Origin: Impatiens glandulifera
Lineage: Eukaryota; Streptophyta; Magnoliopsida; Ericales; Balsaminaceae
Assembly: GCF_907164915.1 (NCBI RefSeq)
Contig: NC_061862.1
Location: 137,445,520-137,509,519, forward strand
Reading direction: 5' to 3'
Length of the DNA: 64,000 nucleotides
Below the pieces are notes generated by a model. That model was not told where the DNA came from and ran no database searches. It saw nothing but the letters and a program-made list of their open reading frames with translations. Shown piece by piece: positions 54,418 through 64,000 of the stretch; the first letter of the stretch is position 1, and the number at the start of each line of letters is the position of its first letter. Made by a program: the position numbers and the translations under genes.

Positions 54418-54596
54418 ACTTAATTTTTCTATCAATTTCTCCCTTTTTGATTATTTAGAATAAATATTCAAAAATTGTAATGTGTGGCCGGTTTTAAAGA
54501 AAATTAACTTACTTAATTTTTCTATCAATTTCTCCCTTTTTGATTATTTAGAATAAATATTCAAAAATTGTAATGTGTGGCCGGTTTGTAAAGATT
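54418..54596 (-). repeat. Tandem 93-bp duplication with two purine tracts (Copia-6)
   Basis: ACTTAATTTTTCTATCAATT through GTGTGGCCGGTTT is present at 54418 and again at 54511. Each copy contains AAAAAGGGAGAAAT on the minus strand (54435-54450 and 54528-54543). Confidence 0.88.
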
Positions 54597-54796
54597 TTGT
54601 TTTGAGAGAAACGTGTTTGAAAAACATGTGTTTGATTTTTGAGAAGTGTATGTTTTGAAAAATATGAGAAATAGGTGAACTTGTATGTTTGAAAAATGTA
54701 GAAAATATGTTTGAGAAACATAGAAGATAGCAAAAGTAACCAAGTTCTGAAACACATCAAAAACATAATTGTTCAAAATAATTATGGAAATAGAGT

Positions 54797-57634
54797 TTAA
54801 GGCTTGGATGATCCCCCCTTGTCTTGCTCCTTTTCAAGCACTTTGTCCAGACGTTTCTTTGCTTCTTCAGTTCTTGCTCTGTGCTCTCTAGCACGTCTGT
54901 CAGCATCTATCACCACACCTGCCCACACACTTGTATGGCCGGGGACCTTTTTTCTAAGGTTGAAGTTGGCACAAGCTGGTTTTGGCGGAGGACGAGGTTG
55001 AACAGTCAAGGGTCTGCAGCTTGGAGTTGCGGTGGATTCCCCGGTTGACCTTCTTTTCCGTCTGTTGAGTTCCTCCGAGTCTTCTTCTTCTTCTTCATCC
55101 AGCGGTTCCGCATTCAGTCCAACCGGTTCGGCTGTCTTCAATTCTGCCCTTCTTAACACTTCTTTAACCGCGCTTCGTTTCTTCTTGTTCCGGGTACTCA
55201 TGGAGTGAGATGATTGACCCTGTACCGATTCCTGAGCGTTTGCCTGCTCCTCTTCATTGCATTGTTGGGCCAACTCATGATCCTTGTCTTCAAGTTCCTT
55301 CTGAGCCCGTTCTCTTTCAATCTCTTCTTCTTGCAACTTCCGAGCGGTTTCAGCGTCTTTTTCGATTTGAGATTGTGTTGATCCGACTTGAGCTTTGGAC
55401 ATTTCACCGATCTGGATTGCCATTGCTTGCAGCATATCCAGAAGTGGAGCGGTTGCGGTTTCGACAGACTTGGAGATCATGGCTTGGACCGTTGTTTGCA
55501 TTGTTGTATCCATCATGGCTTGTAGAGAGTTTACCATTTTGTCTTCAGCCGCTGAGATTCTTTCTTCGGTTACCGCCTTGAAGTTCCCCAGGCATGAATT
55601 AACGGTTTCTGACACTGCTTGCTTAATGTGATCGATGTCCAGAGCTTTGATGTGTTGAGCTGTTTCTTGTTCCGGATTTTCAGATGTGCCGGATGTTTCT
55701 CCATTGAGAAAGAAGGGCCTACTTTGATATTGCTCAGGATTATTGAATTGACGTTTGCAGGTATCCCACCATTTATTATCAAGACGTTCGAAGCTTTGCA
55801 CAAGTCGTTCTCGTACTCCAATAAATCGCTCCGCCATCTTCATTTCAATCGGTTCCAGCTCCTTTCCTTGGATTTCCTGAAATGCATTCTCAACAGCTTG
55901 TAACCGCACGTTTTCAAGAATTACTGGAGCTTTGCTCATTGCCGGTTGGATTAGTTGGGTGTTGGCTAGCTCGAGTGCCTGTTCTTCTAATTGGATGAGT
56001 GCGTCCCATTGCTTGTTTCCTCTGAAACCTGGAAGCATGTCGGATAATTTGGTCTCACTTCGGAGCTTCACCCACCGAATATATGGAGCCAACGCTTCAC
56101 TTGCACCCTTATTCATATCTTGAATAAATTCATCGAACAACTCATTTTCTTGCTCTAACGTATACGGGTATTCTTCTCCGGTTGTGGCTTCAGTCTGGGG
56201 GTCGACCTGCAATGTGCCCGCTCCGGTTTCAGTTGGTTCTTCAATCAAAATGCCTTTGCCTTTATCTGTCTGAGAAGGGCCTTCTGGAACTGTTCTGCCT
56301 TCTGCGGAACCGGAAGGTTCCCTTTCTTCAATGTTTTCCTCCTGAGCCGGAGGTACTATTTCTGTTGACTTGGTCGTCTCATCGACCGGTTGGACTTCTG
56401 GTTGATCAGGTACTTCAACCTGATTTTCTGGGTTCCGACGGCTGGAGACGTCGTCTTCTTCGGTTTCTTTAGTGATCTCTTGGACCACATTCTGAATAGC
56501 TTCAGAAGTATTCAAACCCACTTCGGCTAATACTTCCTCGGCTTGCTTGCTTGGAGACTTGGAGGTTGCAGAATCAACATTTCTCTCTGCTTCCTCCATT
56601 GGATTTGATTTGTTCTCCTCGCTCCCCGAAGATTTGGTTTGCTTTGGAGAATCAGATGGAATAGGAGTTGGAACAACGGTATTGATGGGAATTGGTTGGA
56701 ATATCTCTGCGGTTCTTTCAGGAGGATTGTCCGAGGAAAGCGTTCTCTCGGAGTCCGCCGGTTTCTTCGAGCTCTTCTTTGCTGATACCTTCTTCCTTCT
56801 TTTTGGTTCTGGTTGAGCTTCTGCCTCAGCCGCTTTTCTGGACGGTTTCTTTTGTCGTTTTTCTTCTTCAACCGGAACCGATGAGCTGGCTCCCTTGGAT
56901 GACTTTGATTTTGCGGTTTTTGGCTTGGTCGTCTTTTCCGGTTTCTCTGCCACTGACTCAGAGTCAAGGATGTTGGATATCGGAAGCGGTACGCCTTCAC
57001 CTAGTTCCACATTCAGGAACTCAAGAATCTTCACGATTTGCATAGCATAGGCCTGCACCCGGCCTTCTTTCTTGATTATCACTTGACAGAATTCTTCGTA
57101 TAACACGTAACCCCAGTCCACCTTATCGCCGCGGACGATGGCTAACAACATTCTCAGCTTAAACTTTGTAAGATTGTCGAAGTTACCTCCCCTTCCTTGG
57201 AGCGATTTGGAGATGATGGTCACTAACCATCTGTATTCCGGTTTCAACTTGATTCTCCGGCTGTTGTGGAGCACCAGGTCCTGACCTGAAAAGGATACAA
57301 CCAACCGGGCAGCATTTGATTCTGCGTCGGTTAAGTCGAATTTCAAGTCCGAGCCTGTGTTGGGTAGACCGAGAGCCTCCGCGAAAATTTCTTCAGTTAT
57401 AAGAACCGCCTTCCCGTTGACGGTAGCCGATACTTTTCTCTTCAACAGTGTCGCCGTCGCCAAGAACTCCGTCACGGCCGCCGGATAGATGATGAACGGA
57501 CCGGAGAGAAACTTCTCCAACCCAGAATTTCGAAGGAGTTGAAGAACAGCTTTGTTCTTGTCTTCAGCGTGCTGATCGATGTCTGCAAAGTCTACCTGCA
57601 ACATCCATTGAAACGGGGCTTTGCCTAGATCCAT
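54797..57634 (-). CDS. Copia-6 accessory gene C (945-aa nuclear-type protein, unknown function)
   Basis: The start is placed at MDLGKAPFQWMLQVDF because it aligns with gene C of Copia-2; the frame is open 30 codons further. Residues 1-225 are the accessory domain (GLEKFLSGPFIIY 38-50, ATVNGKAVLITEEIF 70-84, ALGLPNTG 87-94, VDWGYVLYEEF 172-182). Residues 231-291 are Lys-rich with PKRRKK, an NLS-like cluster; others are RNKKKR (815-820) and NRRKRR (857-862). Residues 300-485 are acidic, Pro/Ser-rich and probably disordered. Residues 490-640 are helical, 755-800 a coiled coil, 840-855 acidic, and the tail is Arg/Lys-rich. No membrane segment, so it is unlike a classical envelope. Its own promoter lies at 57747. 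I do not recognise a known family; a DNA- or chromatin-related role is inferred from the basic clusters only. Confidence 0.85.
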   Translation of the reverse strand: MDLGKAPFQWMLQVDFADIDQHAEDKNKAVLQLLRNSGLEKFLSGPFIIYPAAVTEFLATATLLKRKVSATVNGKAVLITEEIFAEALGLPNTGSDLKFDLTDAESNAARLVVSFSGQDLVLHNSRRIKLKPEYRWLVTIISKSLQGRGGNFDNLTKFKLRMLLAIVRGDKVDWGYVLYEEFCQVIIKKEGRVQAYAMQIVKILEFLNVELGEGVPLPISNILDSESVAEKPEKTTKPKTAKSKSSKGASSSVPVEEEKRQKKPSRKAAEAEAQPEPKRRKKVSAKKSSKKPADSERTLSSDNPPERTAEIFQPIPINTVVPTPIPSDSPKQTKSSGSEENKSNPMEEAERNVDSATSKSPSKQAEEVLAEVGLNTSEAIQNVVQEITKETEEDDVSSRRNPENQVEVPDQPEVQPVDETTKSTEIVPPAQEENIEEREPSGSAEGRTVPEGPSQTDKGKGILIEEPTETGAGTLQVDPQTEATTGEEYPYTLEQENELFDEFIQDMNKGASEALAPYIRWVKLRSETKLSDMLPGFRGNKQWDALIQLEEQALELANTQLIQPAMSKAPVILENVRLQAVENAFQEIQGKELEPIEMKMAERFIGVRERLVQSFERLDNKWWDTCKRQFNNPEQYQSRPFFLNGETSGTSENPEQETAQHIKALDIDHIKQAVSETVNSCLGNFKAVTEERISAAEDKMVNSLQAMMDTTMQTTVQAMISKSVETATAPLLDMLQAMAIQIGEMSKAQVGSTQSQIEKDAETARKLQEEEIERERAQKELEDKDHELAQQCNEEEQANAQESVQGQSSHSMSTRNKKKRSAVKEVLRRAELKTAEPVGLNAEPLDEEEEEDSEELNRRKRRSTGESTATPSCRPLTVQPRPPPKPACANFNLRKKVPGHTSVWAGVVIDADRRAREHRARTEEAKKRLDKVLEKEQDKGGSSKP

Positions 57635-57746
57635 TGATGATTTTTGAGAAAGGAGATGAAGATTGATGATGATCGGAGAGAGAGTCTTTGAAGTTCTGGA
57701 AATCTTTAGAGAGAGAAAGCGCATGTGTTAAATGAACTGTCTTGAG

Positions 57747-57754
57747 TTTATATA
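57747..57754 (-). promoter_or_regulatory. TATA box of accessory gene C (Copia-6)
   Basis: Minus strand TATATAAA, about 113 bp before the chosen ATG. Confidence 0.75.
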
Positions 57755-57801
57755 GATGGCGGTTCCAGGCAGTTTCGAAGATGAACCGTCACTTTGAAGT
57801 T

Positions 57802-57905
57802 TTTGGCGCTAATTTTCCCTCCAAAAGTTACTGCCGTAACTTTCGGCGGTAAAGGCTGATTTTGATGGGCGGTAAATTTTGAAAGGTAAAACCATGGGCG
57901 GTTAT
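57802..57905 (-). promoter_or_regulatory. E2F-like site and GCCGCC-type repeats upstream of gene C (Copia-6)
   Basis: TTTGGCGC at 57802-57809 fits TTTSSCGC. On the minus strand three ACCGCC motifs lie at about 57840-57905. The segment TTTTGGAGGGAAAATTAGCG aligns with TTTTGGAGGGAAATTTCCCG in the Copia-2 gene C promoter, so the two promoters are homologous. Confidence 0.6.
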
Positions 57906-58148
57906 GATTTTCAGAATTTCATTTTTGCTTTTGCTTGAGATTCCGGTTTTTGTTACATCTTGTTAACCGGAATTTGTGAAGTTAACTTTAAGTTTGAGTA
58001 TGAGTTTGATAAACCGGAATGAAATAATGAGTATGAAAGGTCGAACAACTTAAAGCATTTCATTGATATAAGAAAGAGGAGACATAATAGCGGTTCTGGT
58101 CGTACAACAAAATGACCAGAAACCGGAAAAGAGAATAAAGAAAGATGT

Positions 58149-58907
58149 TTATTCGGTGAACCACCCTCCTTCCAGCCTTCTTTCGTACCACTTGTCGATG
58201 GTGTTCTGAGGAGACCGTTCCTTGATCCTACACATACACTTATAGATCATGTCTATAGTGATAGTGTTGAAAGATCCAACCGGAACACCTTTTCCAAGGT
58301 TGCGACGTTTGGACATGAGAAATCGGGTGATCTGAGGGGCGTAGCTGATCTTTCCCCTCTTACCTGTCATAAGCAGCTTCAGCTTATTGAATAGATAGGA
58401 TGACCAGTTGATGTCGGTTTCTCGGATGATGGCTATCATAATGTCGAATGCCTCCCGGCTATAGTTTTGGTTGGGCATTCGGCCTATGATAGACCGTTGG
58501 ACCAAGTCTTGAAAGACTTGATAATGGGGGGCGAGGTCTTCTTTCTTCCCGAAGTCCTTGACAGGAGCGTAGGAGGAAGAGAAGATCTTGAAGAAGATTT
58601 CTTTAGCCGGTAGATGCGGCGTTGGAAAGTCGGAGAAACCTTCCGTTGGAAGTTGAAAGAATGTGGCAAATTCCTCCTCAGTAAACTGGAGGAATTGGCC
58701 GTCGATGATGGTGCGAATGCTGCCATCATCAAGAACGTGACCGTTGTTGAAGAATTCGCACACCTCATCCACGAGAATGAGGTCCGAACCCTTAAGGAAA
58801 CCTTTCAGCCCAGAAGCTATGATGTGTTCAAAGATGCATTCATAATAAGAACTGTGCTTGATGTCCTCAAAGTCGATGATCAAGGTGTTTCTGATTTCAG
58901 TAGACAT
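58149..58907 (-). CDS. Copia-6 accessory gene B
   Basis: 252 residues, intact. Accessory domain: SGLKGFLKG (32-40), VCEFFNNGHV (49-58), FATFFQLPTEGFSDFP (80-95), MPNQNYSREAFDIM (144-157), DINWSSYLFNKLK (165-177) and YAPQITR (189-195). It shares LPTEGFSDFP, PNQ.YS and INWSS with gene B of Copia-2, which identifies it as the same lineage. It has a Lys/Arg-rich C-terminus, no membrane segment and no enzyme motif. Flanked by A upstream and C downstream, each with a separate promoter. Confidence 0.82.
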   Translation of the reverse strand: MSTEIRNTLIIDFEDIKHSSYYECIFEHIIASGLKGFLKGSDLILVDEVCEFFNNGHVLDDGSIRTIIDGQFLQFTEEEFATFFQLPTEGFSDFPTPHLPAKEIFFKIFSSSYAPVKDFGKKEDLAPHYQVFQDLVQRSIIGRMPNQNYSREAFDIMIAIIRETDINWSSYLFNKLKLLMTGKRGKISYAPQITRFLMSKRRNLGKGVPVGSFNTITIDMIYKCMCRIKERSPQNTIDKWYERRLEGGWFTE

Positions 58908-59010
58908 GATGAGGAAGGAGTGAGGAAGACTTAGGAGAGTTCTTAAGCTTTGAATTCTTAGAGAGAGGAATGCTTGAAGGCGTGGTTTGAAAAATGAAGA
59001 TTGAGCCCCT

Positions 59011-59017
59011 TTTTATA
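59011..59017 (-). promoter_or_regulatory. TATA box of accessory gene B (Copia-6)
   Basis: Minus strand TATAAAA, about 104 bp before the gene B ATG. Confidence 0.75.
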
Positions 59018-59330
59018 GCTGAGAATGAATGATAGCATTTAATGCAGGGATTTAAAAAATGTAGCCGTTTATGCTTAGGTATTAATGATTTTGGTTTTCC
59101 AAGAGAATAACAGCATGTATTGTCAAATCAATTCAGGCATGCTTTTGATACTGAGAATTTATGTTTCCAAGAAGGGAATGATTTGCTTTGATACGGCGCA
59201 TTTAATGTTGTAGATTTTGATTTGGAAGAAAGAGAATTCTGTTTCATTAATTCAAATACAGAAACCGGTGGTACAACAGAATACCGGTTTTGTAAGGAAA
59301 AGAGAAAGACAAAAGAAAGAGAGGACAGGT

Positions 59331-60092
59331 TTAAACGTTCGATGATTCAGCTGTTTGAGCGGTTGAAGCCTCAGCCGCTTCAATTCTTCTCGCCTTAACC
59401 GCTTCCCATCGGTCGATCATCTCCTGCACTCGTTCTTTGGTGAGCACGTGCCTTGGATGTAGAGTAACGAAGGCTCCGGTGTGAATCTCCAGACTTGCGC
59501 AGAAACCGCTCAGCTGAGGAGCGTATCCGGTTTTGTTGGAGAGAATCATCCTCTTCAGGTTGCTGAAGATGATCCAGGACCAGTTAACCGGTGTCCCAAC
59601 CGTTACAGCTATCATCATCTCGAAGACCCTCTGAGTGTAGTAGTAACTTTTCTCTCTGCATAACACAGATTTTCCCAGAATCTCGCAGAGAATCTGGTAC
59701 TTGTGAGAAAGTTTACTTTTAGCACCCCAGGGTTTAACCGGGATGTTAGATCCAGAAAACCGGAGACACATTTCTTCCATTGTCACCGATGAGTAGGTCA
59801 AGTCGGTTACCCCTTCATTGGGTAAACCGCAATAGACAGCGAAATCCGTCTCGCTGAAGAGGAACTTTTGCCCGTAAACCTGTGCGACGAGTATTTCTCG
59901 GTGCACTTCTTTCACGGTTTCGAACAGTTCTTCGACTACAAGGTAGTCGATGATAAACCTGTTCTCAAGGAAACTTCTTAGCCCGCTCCTTTCAATGGCT
60001 AAGAACATCTCCTTGACTTCATGGTCCTCATACTGATAGATTGATTCAAAATCTGCCAGTAGGATCTTCTTGGCTAAAGGGTTGGAGTTCAT
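59331..60092 (-). CDS. Copia-6 accessory gene A
   Basis: 253 residues, intact. Accessory domain: SGLRSFLEN (36-44), VVEELFETV (52-60), FAVYCGLPNEGVTDL (84-98), GSNIPVKPWGAKSKL (114-128), VGTPVNWSWIIFSNLK (165-180) and GYAPQLSG (189-196). The C-terminus is polar (KARRIEAAEAS). Closest visible relative is the broken gene A of Copia-2, sharing G[VL]TDL, SN.PV and GTPVNWS. It is the first gene after pol. Function unknown. Confidence 0.82.
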   Translation of the reverse strand: MNSNPLAKKILLADFESIYQYEDHEVKEMFLAIERSGLRSFLENRFIIDYLVVEELFETVKEVHREILVAQVYGQKFLFSETDFAVYCGLPNEGVTDLTYSSVTMEEMCLRFSGSNIPVKPWGAKSKLSHKYQILCEILGKSVLCREKSYYYTQRVFEMMIAVTVGTPVNWSWIIFSNLKRMILSNKTGYAPQLSGFCASLEIHTGAFVTLHPRHVLTKERVQEMIDRWEAVKARRIEAAEASTAQTAESSNV

Positions 60093-60183
60093 GTTTGTTT
60101 GTGAGAGAGAAAGAGTGGTTTTATCTCAAGGATGATTCTTGTGAATAGTAAACTTGTGGTGTTTTGACAAGGATTAAGCATGG

Positions 60184-60191
60184 TTTATATA
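60184..60191 (-). promoter_or_regulatory. TATA box of accessory gene A (Copia-6)
   Basis: Minus strand TATATAAA, about 92 bp before the gene A ATG. Confidence 0.75.
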
Positions 60192-60794
60192 GCCCGTGGA
60201 TTCGGCTCAGTATTAAATGAAGTTAAGCATGCCTGATGATGTCATCAGCTATTAAATAGACTTAACTTGTTGAAGTAACTAATGGTTATTTCCAAGGTAA
60301 ATCTAATAATTACTAAGATAGTAATGATGAAACGTATCTATTGACAAGATGTAAGTTTCCCTCTCTTGATGATGGACACATGTCGTCATCTCGATTGTGG
60401 GAAACTTGTTTTTGATTTATCACAGGCTTCATTTATCAAAGCATGCACGAAAACTCGGTTAGTCATCTCAGGTTAACCGGAAAAATTCATTTCATCAGAT
60501 CAGAATGCATGCGTACTAATTGGTTTTCCATAACCGGTTTTAGTAGGATAATTCCGTTTTATGAAAAATAGTTGATTGATATCAACAATTGTTCAATTTT
60601 GGATTTATCTTATCCACTTCAACCTGGTTATTTCGGCCGTTAAGTAAACATACATTTGATTTGAAATAATGAAGTAGTCGGGCATAACCGGATTTTTCTT
60701 CCCGGTTAGCATGTTTGATTTTATTAATGGCCTATTAATTTGAGAAGCTTTAGCTTCTCCCTGAACACATATCCCGGTTTTACATGCATCATGA
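60192..60794. other. Spacer between pol and gene A (Copia-6)
   Basis: Non-coding, AT-rich, with several AACCGG motifs. Equivalent to 24022-24467 of Copia-2; no other content seen. Confidence 0.6.
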
Positions 60795-63700
60795 TTATAT
60801 CAATTGATTTAAATTAGTAAGACCCAGAATATTTCGAAAATGTGAAAACTTAGCTTCCTGTAGCGGTTTCGTGAAGATGTCCGCTACTTGTTGCTCGGTT
60901 GATACATATTCCAGCCGGATGTGTTTCTCCTGAACATGCTCCCGGATGAAATGATGTCGAATGTCGATATGCTTCGTTCTTGAGTGCAACACCGGATTGT
61001 ATGTAATTGCTATGGCGCTGGTGTTGTCACAGAAGATAGGAGACTCCTTTGCTTCTATTCCGAAGTCCCTGAGTTGCTGTTGAATCCAGAGGAGTTGTGC
61101 ACAGCAACTTCCAGCCGCTAAGTACTCTGCCTCTGCGGTTGACGTTGCGACGGACGTTTGCTTCTTGCTGCTCCAGGTAACTAACCGGTCACCCAGAAAC
61201 TGACAGGTTCCACTTGTACTTTTTCTGTCGATTTTGCATCCCGCGTAATCGGCATCGGAATAGCTTATTAGATTGAAGCTCGAGTCTTTTGGATACCAGA
61301 GTCCCACTTCTTGAGTTCCCTTTAGATATTTTAAGATTCTCTTAGCCGCCGTATAATGAGATTGCTTTGGATTTGCCTGGAACCTCCCGCATACTCCAAC
61401 CGCAAACAGAATGTCAGGTCGGCTAGCTGTAAGATATAACAGCGAACCGATCATTCCTCGATATGCTGTGATGTCAACCGCTTGACCATCATCATCTTTG
61501 TCCAACTTTACGGAAGGACTCATTGGCGTAGCCGCTTCGGCACAAGTGTCCATCCCAAATCTCTTCAGCAATTCGGATGTATACTTCGGTTGGCTGATAA
61601 AGATTCCGGCTTCCATTTGCTTAACCTGAAGTCCTAGAAAGAAACTCATTTCCCCCATCATACTCATTTGAAATCTATCAGTCATCATTTTCGAAAATTT
61701 GTCACATAGCTTTGGATCGGTTGATCCGAATATGATGTCATCAACATAAATTTGAACAAGTAAAATTTGCTCCTTTCTTTCAAATTTAAATAAGGTTTTA
61801 TCTACTGAACCGATTGTAAATTTGTGATCAAAAAGAAATTGAGTCAAGGTATCGTACCAAGCTCTTGGTGCTTGTTTCAAACCGTAAAGGGCTTTATTCA
61901 GCCGGTAAACGTGATTTTCATGTTCTGAATTTTTGAAACCTGGAGGTTGATTTACATACACCTCTTCATTTACTTTACCGTTTAGAAAAGCGCTTTTTAC
62001 ATCCATTTGGTAAACTTTAAACTTTTTGAAAGCTGCATATGCTAAGAATATTCTAATGGCCTCAAGTCTAGCTACAGGTGCGAATGATTCTTCAAAATCA
62101 ATTCCTTCTTCCTGTTTATAGCCTTGAGCCACTAACCGGGCTTTGTTCCTCGTAACTAAACCGTTTTCATCGAGTTTATTTCTGAATACCCATCGTGTGC
62201 CTATAACCGGTTTATTTTTCGGTCTAGGAACTAGATACCAGACTTTATTTCTCTCAAACTCGTTTAATTCCTCTTGCATTGCCAAGATCCAATCTGGATC
62301 TGACAGTGCTTCATCCACCTTTTTCGGCTCAATTTGTGATATGAAAGCAGAGTTTCCATAGTGATCCAAATTTTGTTGCCTAGTTCGGACGGGTGAGGAT
62401 ATGTTACCTATTACTAGTTCAAGAGGATGATTTCTGTTCCTTCTGAGGTTAATCCGAGACGTGTCTACCAAGCTTTCGGCTGGCTGATCAAGGTTAGACA
62501 GATCGGTAGGTTGAACAGAGTCAGACCGACCGATTTCTTCAGTAGAAACTGAAGCGTCAACTTTCTGCGGTAAGGCAGCTTGATCAGGTTGAATTTCAAC
62601 ATCAACCGCTTGGTCCTTGACAAAACGTCTAAAAACCGGAACCTCGTCTTCATCATCAGAATAGATATTGAAATTTTCCATTCTGTTGTGAAGGTCGAAG
62701 GGTAATGCAGTGTTCCGCTCAACCGATTCATCGAAAACAACGTGTGCGGTTTCTTCAACTGTTAAAGTCCTAGTATTATATACTCGGTATGCTTTACTTA
62801 CAGCTGAATATCCCAACATTATTCCCTCATCGGATTTAACATCAAAAGCGGTCAAGTACTTCTTGCCGTTATTGTGAACAAAACATTTACTACCGAAAAT
62901 TCGAAAGTACCGTACATTTGGAATTTTATCAAAATAAATTTCAAAAGGAGTTTTCGAAAACCGTTTAGTCACAAGAGATCGGTTTTGTGTATAACAAGCA
63001 GTGTTGATAGCTTCAGCCCAAAACTTTTGAGCTATACCCGAATCGGCTATCATTGACCTTGCGGCTTCCTTGAGAGTTCGGTTTCTTCTCTCAGCCAGGC
63101 CGTTTTGTTGAGGAGTTCTGGCACTAGACAACTCGTGCCTAATACCGGAATCATCAAGAAAAGTAGTTAAGTTGCTATTAATGAATTCAGTTCCTCTATC
63201 ACTTCTGATTTTGTTTACTCGAATAGACTTTTCATTTTGTATTCTCAAAATCAGTTTAATCAGGTTTGAAGCAGCTTGATTTTTAGAAACTAGAAAGGTA
63301 ACCCAAGTAAATTTAGAGTAATCGTCAATAACTACCATAGTGTAATGCATGCCTCCTAAGCTTGTTACTCTAACCGGACCGAACAAGTCCATATGCAGCA
63401 GTTCCAAACATCTTTCAGATTGATAGTTTCCTTTACTTTTAAAAGATGATTTTACTTGTTTTCCCATTTGACATGCAGCACATACTTTATCTTTTGAAAA
63501 TTTAACATTTGGAAAACCATGAACTAGTTCCTTGGAACAGATAAAGTTAATCGTTTTGAAGTTCAAGTGGTTTAACCGTTTATGCCAAAGCCAATTTGGA
63601 TCATTTCCGGCTATCATACACACAGGTTTTTCGAAATCCGTTTTCCAGTTTACTTTGTAAATGTTTCCTATCCGATTACCGGTTAACAGGGTTTCATCAT

Positions 63701-64000
63701 TTTGATTCTTGACTAAGCATGAGTTTTTATGAAATTCAACCTTAAATCCCACATCACACATCTGGCTTATGCTTAATAAATTAAAACTTAGCTTTTCTAC
63801 CAATAGCACATTGTTTATGGAAAGTTCACCATGGACAATCTTACCCTTGCCCACGGTTTTACCTTTTGAGTTATCCCCGAATGTGATGAACGCTCCGGTT
63901 TCGTACTTGATGTCGGTCAGTAGCTCCTTGTTTCCGGTCATGTGCCTTGAGCATCCACTGTCCAAGTACCATTCAGAATTCTTCAACCGGTTGCTCCTCC
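60795..64000 (-). CDS. Copia-6 Pol (protease, integrase, RT, RNase H), intact, 5' end outside window
   Basis: Open from the window edge to a stop at 60795. Numbering from the Met-like codon at 63986 gives 1063 residues. Protease DSG at 9-11. Integrase zinc ligands H135, H140, C169 and C172, and catalytic D200 (HMD), D263 (RSD) and E299 (LAER) with the D-35-E spacing. RT has [10 protein letters not shown] (661-670), YGLKQAPR (701-708) and YVDD (747-750). RNase H has D911 (SDADY), the STAEAEY acidic pair (952-954) and D987 (FCDN). It carries no stop or frameshift, unlike the other Pol copies here. It would process Gag, copy RNA to cDNA and integrate it. Confidence 0.95.
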   Translation of the reverse strand, partial: RSNRLKNSEWYLDSGCSRHMTGNKELLTDIKYETGAFITFGDNSKGKTVGKGKIVHGELSINNVLLVEKLSFNLLSISQMCDVGFKVEFHKNSCLVKNQNDETLLTGNRIGNIYKVNWKTDFEKPVCMIAGNDPNWLWHKRLNHLNFKTINFICSKELVHGFPNVKFSKDKVCAACQMGKQVKSSFKSKGNYQSERCLELLHMDLFGPVRVTSLGGMHYTMVVIDDYSKFTWVTFLVSKNQAASNLIKLILRIQNEKSIRVNKIRSDRGTEFINSNLTTFLDDSGIRHELSSARTPQQNGLAERRNRTLKEAARSMIADSGIAQKFWAEAINTACYTQNRSLVTKRFSKTPFEIYFDKIPNVRYFRIFGSKCFVHNNGKKYLTAFDVKSDEGIMLGYSAVSKAYRVYNTRTLTVEETAHVVFDESVERNTALPFDLHNRMENFNIYSDDEDEVPVFRRFVKDQAVDVEIQPDQAALPQKVDASVSTEEIGRSDSVQPTDLSNLDQPAESLVDTSRINLRRNRNHPLELVIGNISSPVRTRQQNLDHYGNSAFISQIEPKKVDEALSDPDWILAMQEELNEFERNKVWYLVPRPKNKPVIGTRWVFRNKLDENGLVTRNKARLVAQGYKQEEGIDFEESFAPVARLEAIRIFLAYAAFKKFKVYQMDVKSAFLNGKVNEEVYVNQPPGFKNSEHENHVYRLNKALYGLKQAPRAWYDTLTQFLFDHKFTIGSVDKTLFKFERKEQILLVQIYVDDIIFGSTDPKLCDKFSKMMTDRFQMSMMGEMSFFLGLQVKQMEAGIFISQPKYTSELLKRFGMDTCAEAATPMSPSVKLDKDDDGQAVDITAYRGMIGSLLYLTASRPDILFAVGVCGRFQANPKQSHYTAAKRILKYLKGTQEVGLWYPKDSSFNLISYSDADYAGCKIDRKSTSGTCQFLGDRLVTWSSKKQTSVATSTAEAEYLAAGSCCAQLLWIQQQLRDFGIEAKESPIFCDNTSAIAITYNPVLHSRTKHIDIRHHFIREHVQEKHIRLEYVSTEQQVADIFTKPLQEAKFSHFRNILGLTNLNQLI

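Larger units (their letters stand above)
53172..54434 (-). repeat. Copia-6 3' LTR
   Basis: Plus-strand limits TGTTAGGATCGGGG and TTCTATCA, i.e. TGATAG...CCTAACA in element orientation, with a purine tract directly outside at 54435. The inner partner is outside the window, so the limits rest on TG/CA, purine tract and the junction with Copia-5. Confidence 0.85.
53172..64000 (-). mobile_element. Copia-6: Sirevirus-like element with intact pol and accessory genes A, B, C
   Basis: On the minus strand: pol (from beyond 64000 to 60795), gene A, gene B, gene C, duplicated purine tracts and a 1.26-kb 3' LTR. Gag and the 5' LTR lie past the window edge. All four visible genes are open over full length. 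It inserted into Copia-5, so the rest of Copia-5 is expected beyond its other end. Gene order and proteins match Copia-2, while the LTRs share only short blocks. Confidence 0.92.

Noticed and set aside
54804..57045. Open frames on the plus strand opposite gene C
   Set aside because: Antisense shadows of the intact 945-codon frame; their translations (Leu/Ser/Phe-rich) match no family.

Overview
This is nuclear DNA of a flowering plant, most likely a eudicot. It is AT-rich, host genes have short GT-AG introns, and about three quarters of it is transposable elements. The only clear host genes are two members of the DUF247 (UPF0481) family and a fragment of a chloroplast-type Nudix hydrolase. 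I cannot name the species. I vaguely recall proteins like the accessory ORFs below from asterid genomes, which is weak evidence.

Layout. 1-360: last exon of a DUF247 gene. 1690-2390 (-): Ty3/Gypsy integrase relic, abutting a Nudix exon fragment (2395-2682, +). 4441-9132 (+): dead Tnt1-like Copia element with 365-bp LTRs and an AAAAA target duplication (Copia-1). 9789-10408: hAT-type MITE carrying a decayed tRNA-Gly. 12181-16662 (-): L1-type LINE with a 17-bp target duplication. 17810-31060 (+): 13.25-kb Sirevirus-like Copia element with TCAAC duplications (Copia-2). 31969-32732: a second 8-bp-TSD MITE, which duplicated a TATA box. 32798-34740 (+): a host gene that appears to splice a Copia-Gag-like UBN2 exon onto DUF247. 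35170-39650 (-): old Tnt1-like Copia relic (Copia-3). 40474-49604 (+): 9.1-kb Copia element without pol (Copia-4). 50385-53171 (-): truncated relative that does carry pol (Copia-5). 53172-64000 (-): a well-preserved Sirevirus-like element running off the window (Copia-6).

The most unusual content is the region downstream of pol in Copia-2 and Copia-6. Each carries three consecutive accessory genes (A, B, C, always in that order from pol), related to each other by a shared ~230-residue domain. Each gene has its own TATA box and untranslated leader. Gene C adds basic NLS-like clusters and a coiled coil. Its promoter in Copia-2 holds four perfect E2F-type sites within 92 bp. Copia-4 has lost all of pol but still carries Gag and a full-length (nonsense-damaged) gene C. 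Its LTR has a ~1.3-kb array of TTAGAC-N4/5-GTCTAA palindromes, and the same palindromes recur just upstream of its gene C. Together these suggest that the elements carry separately transcribed regulatory proteins with matching DNA targets, comparable in logic to VANDAL anti-silencing proteins. That function is inference; the domain, gene order, promoters and motif arrays are visible in the sequence.

Copia-6 has uninterrupted pol, A, B and C frames and may be recently active. Copia-2 is older: its pol, A and C are broken, but B is still open.
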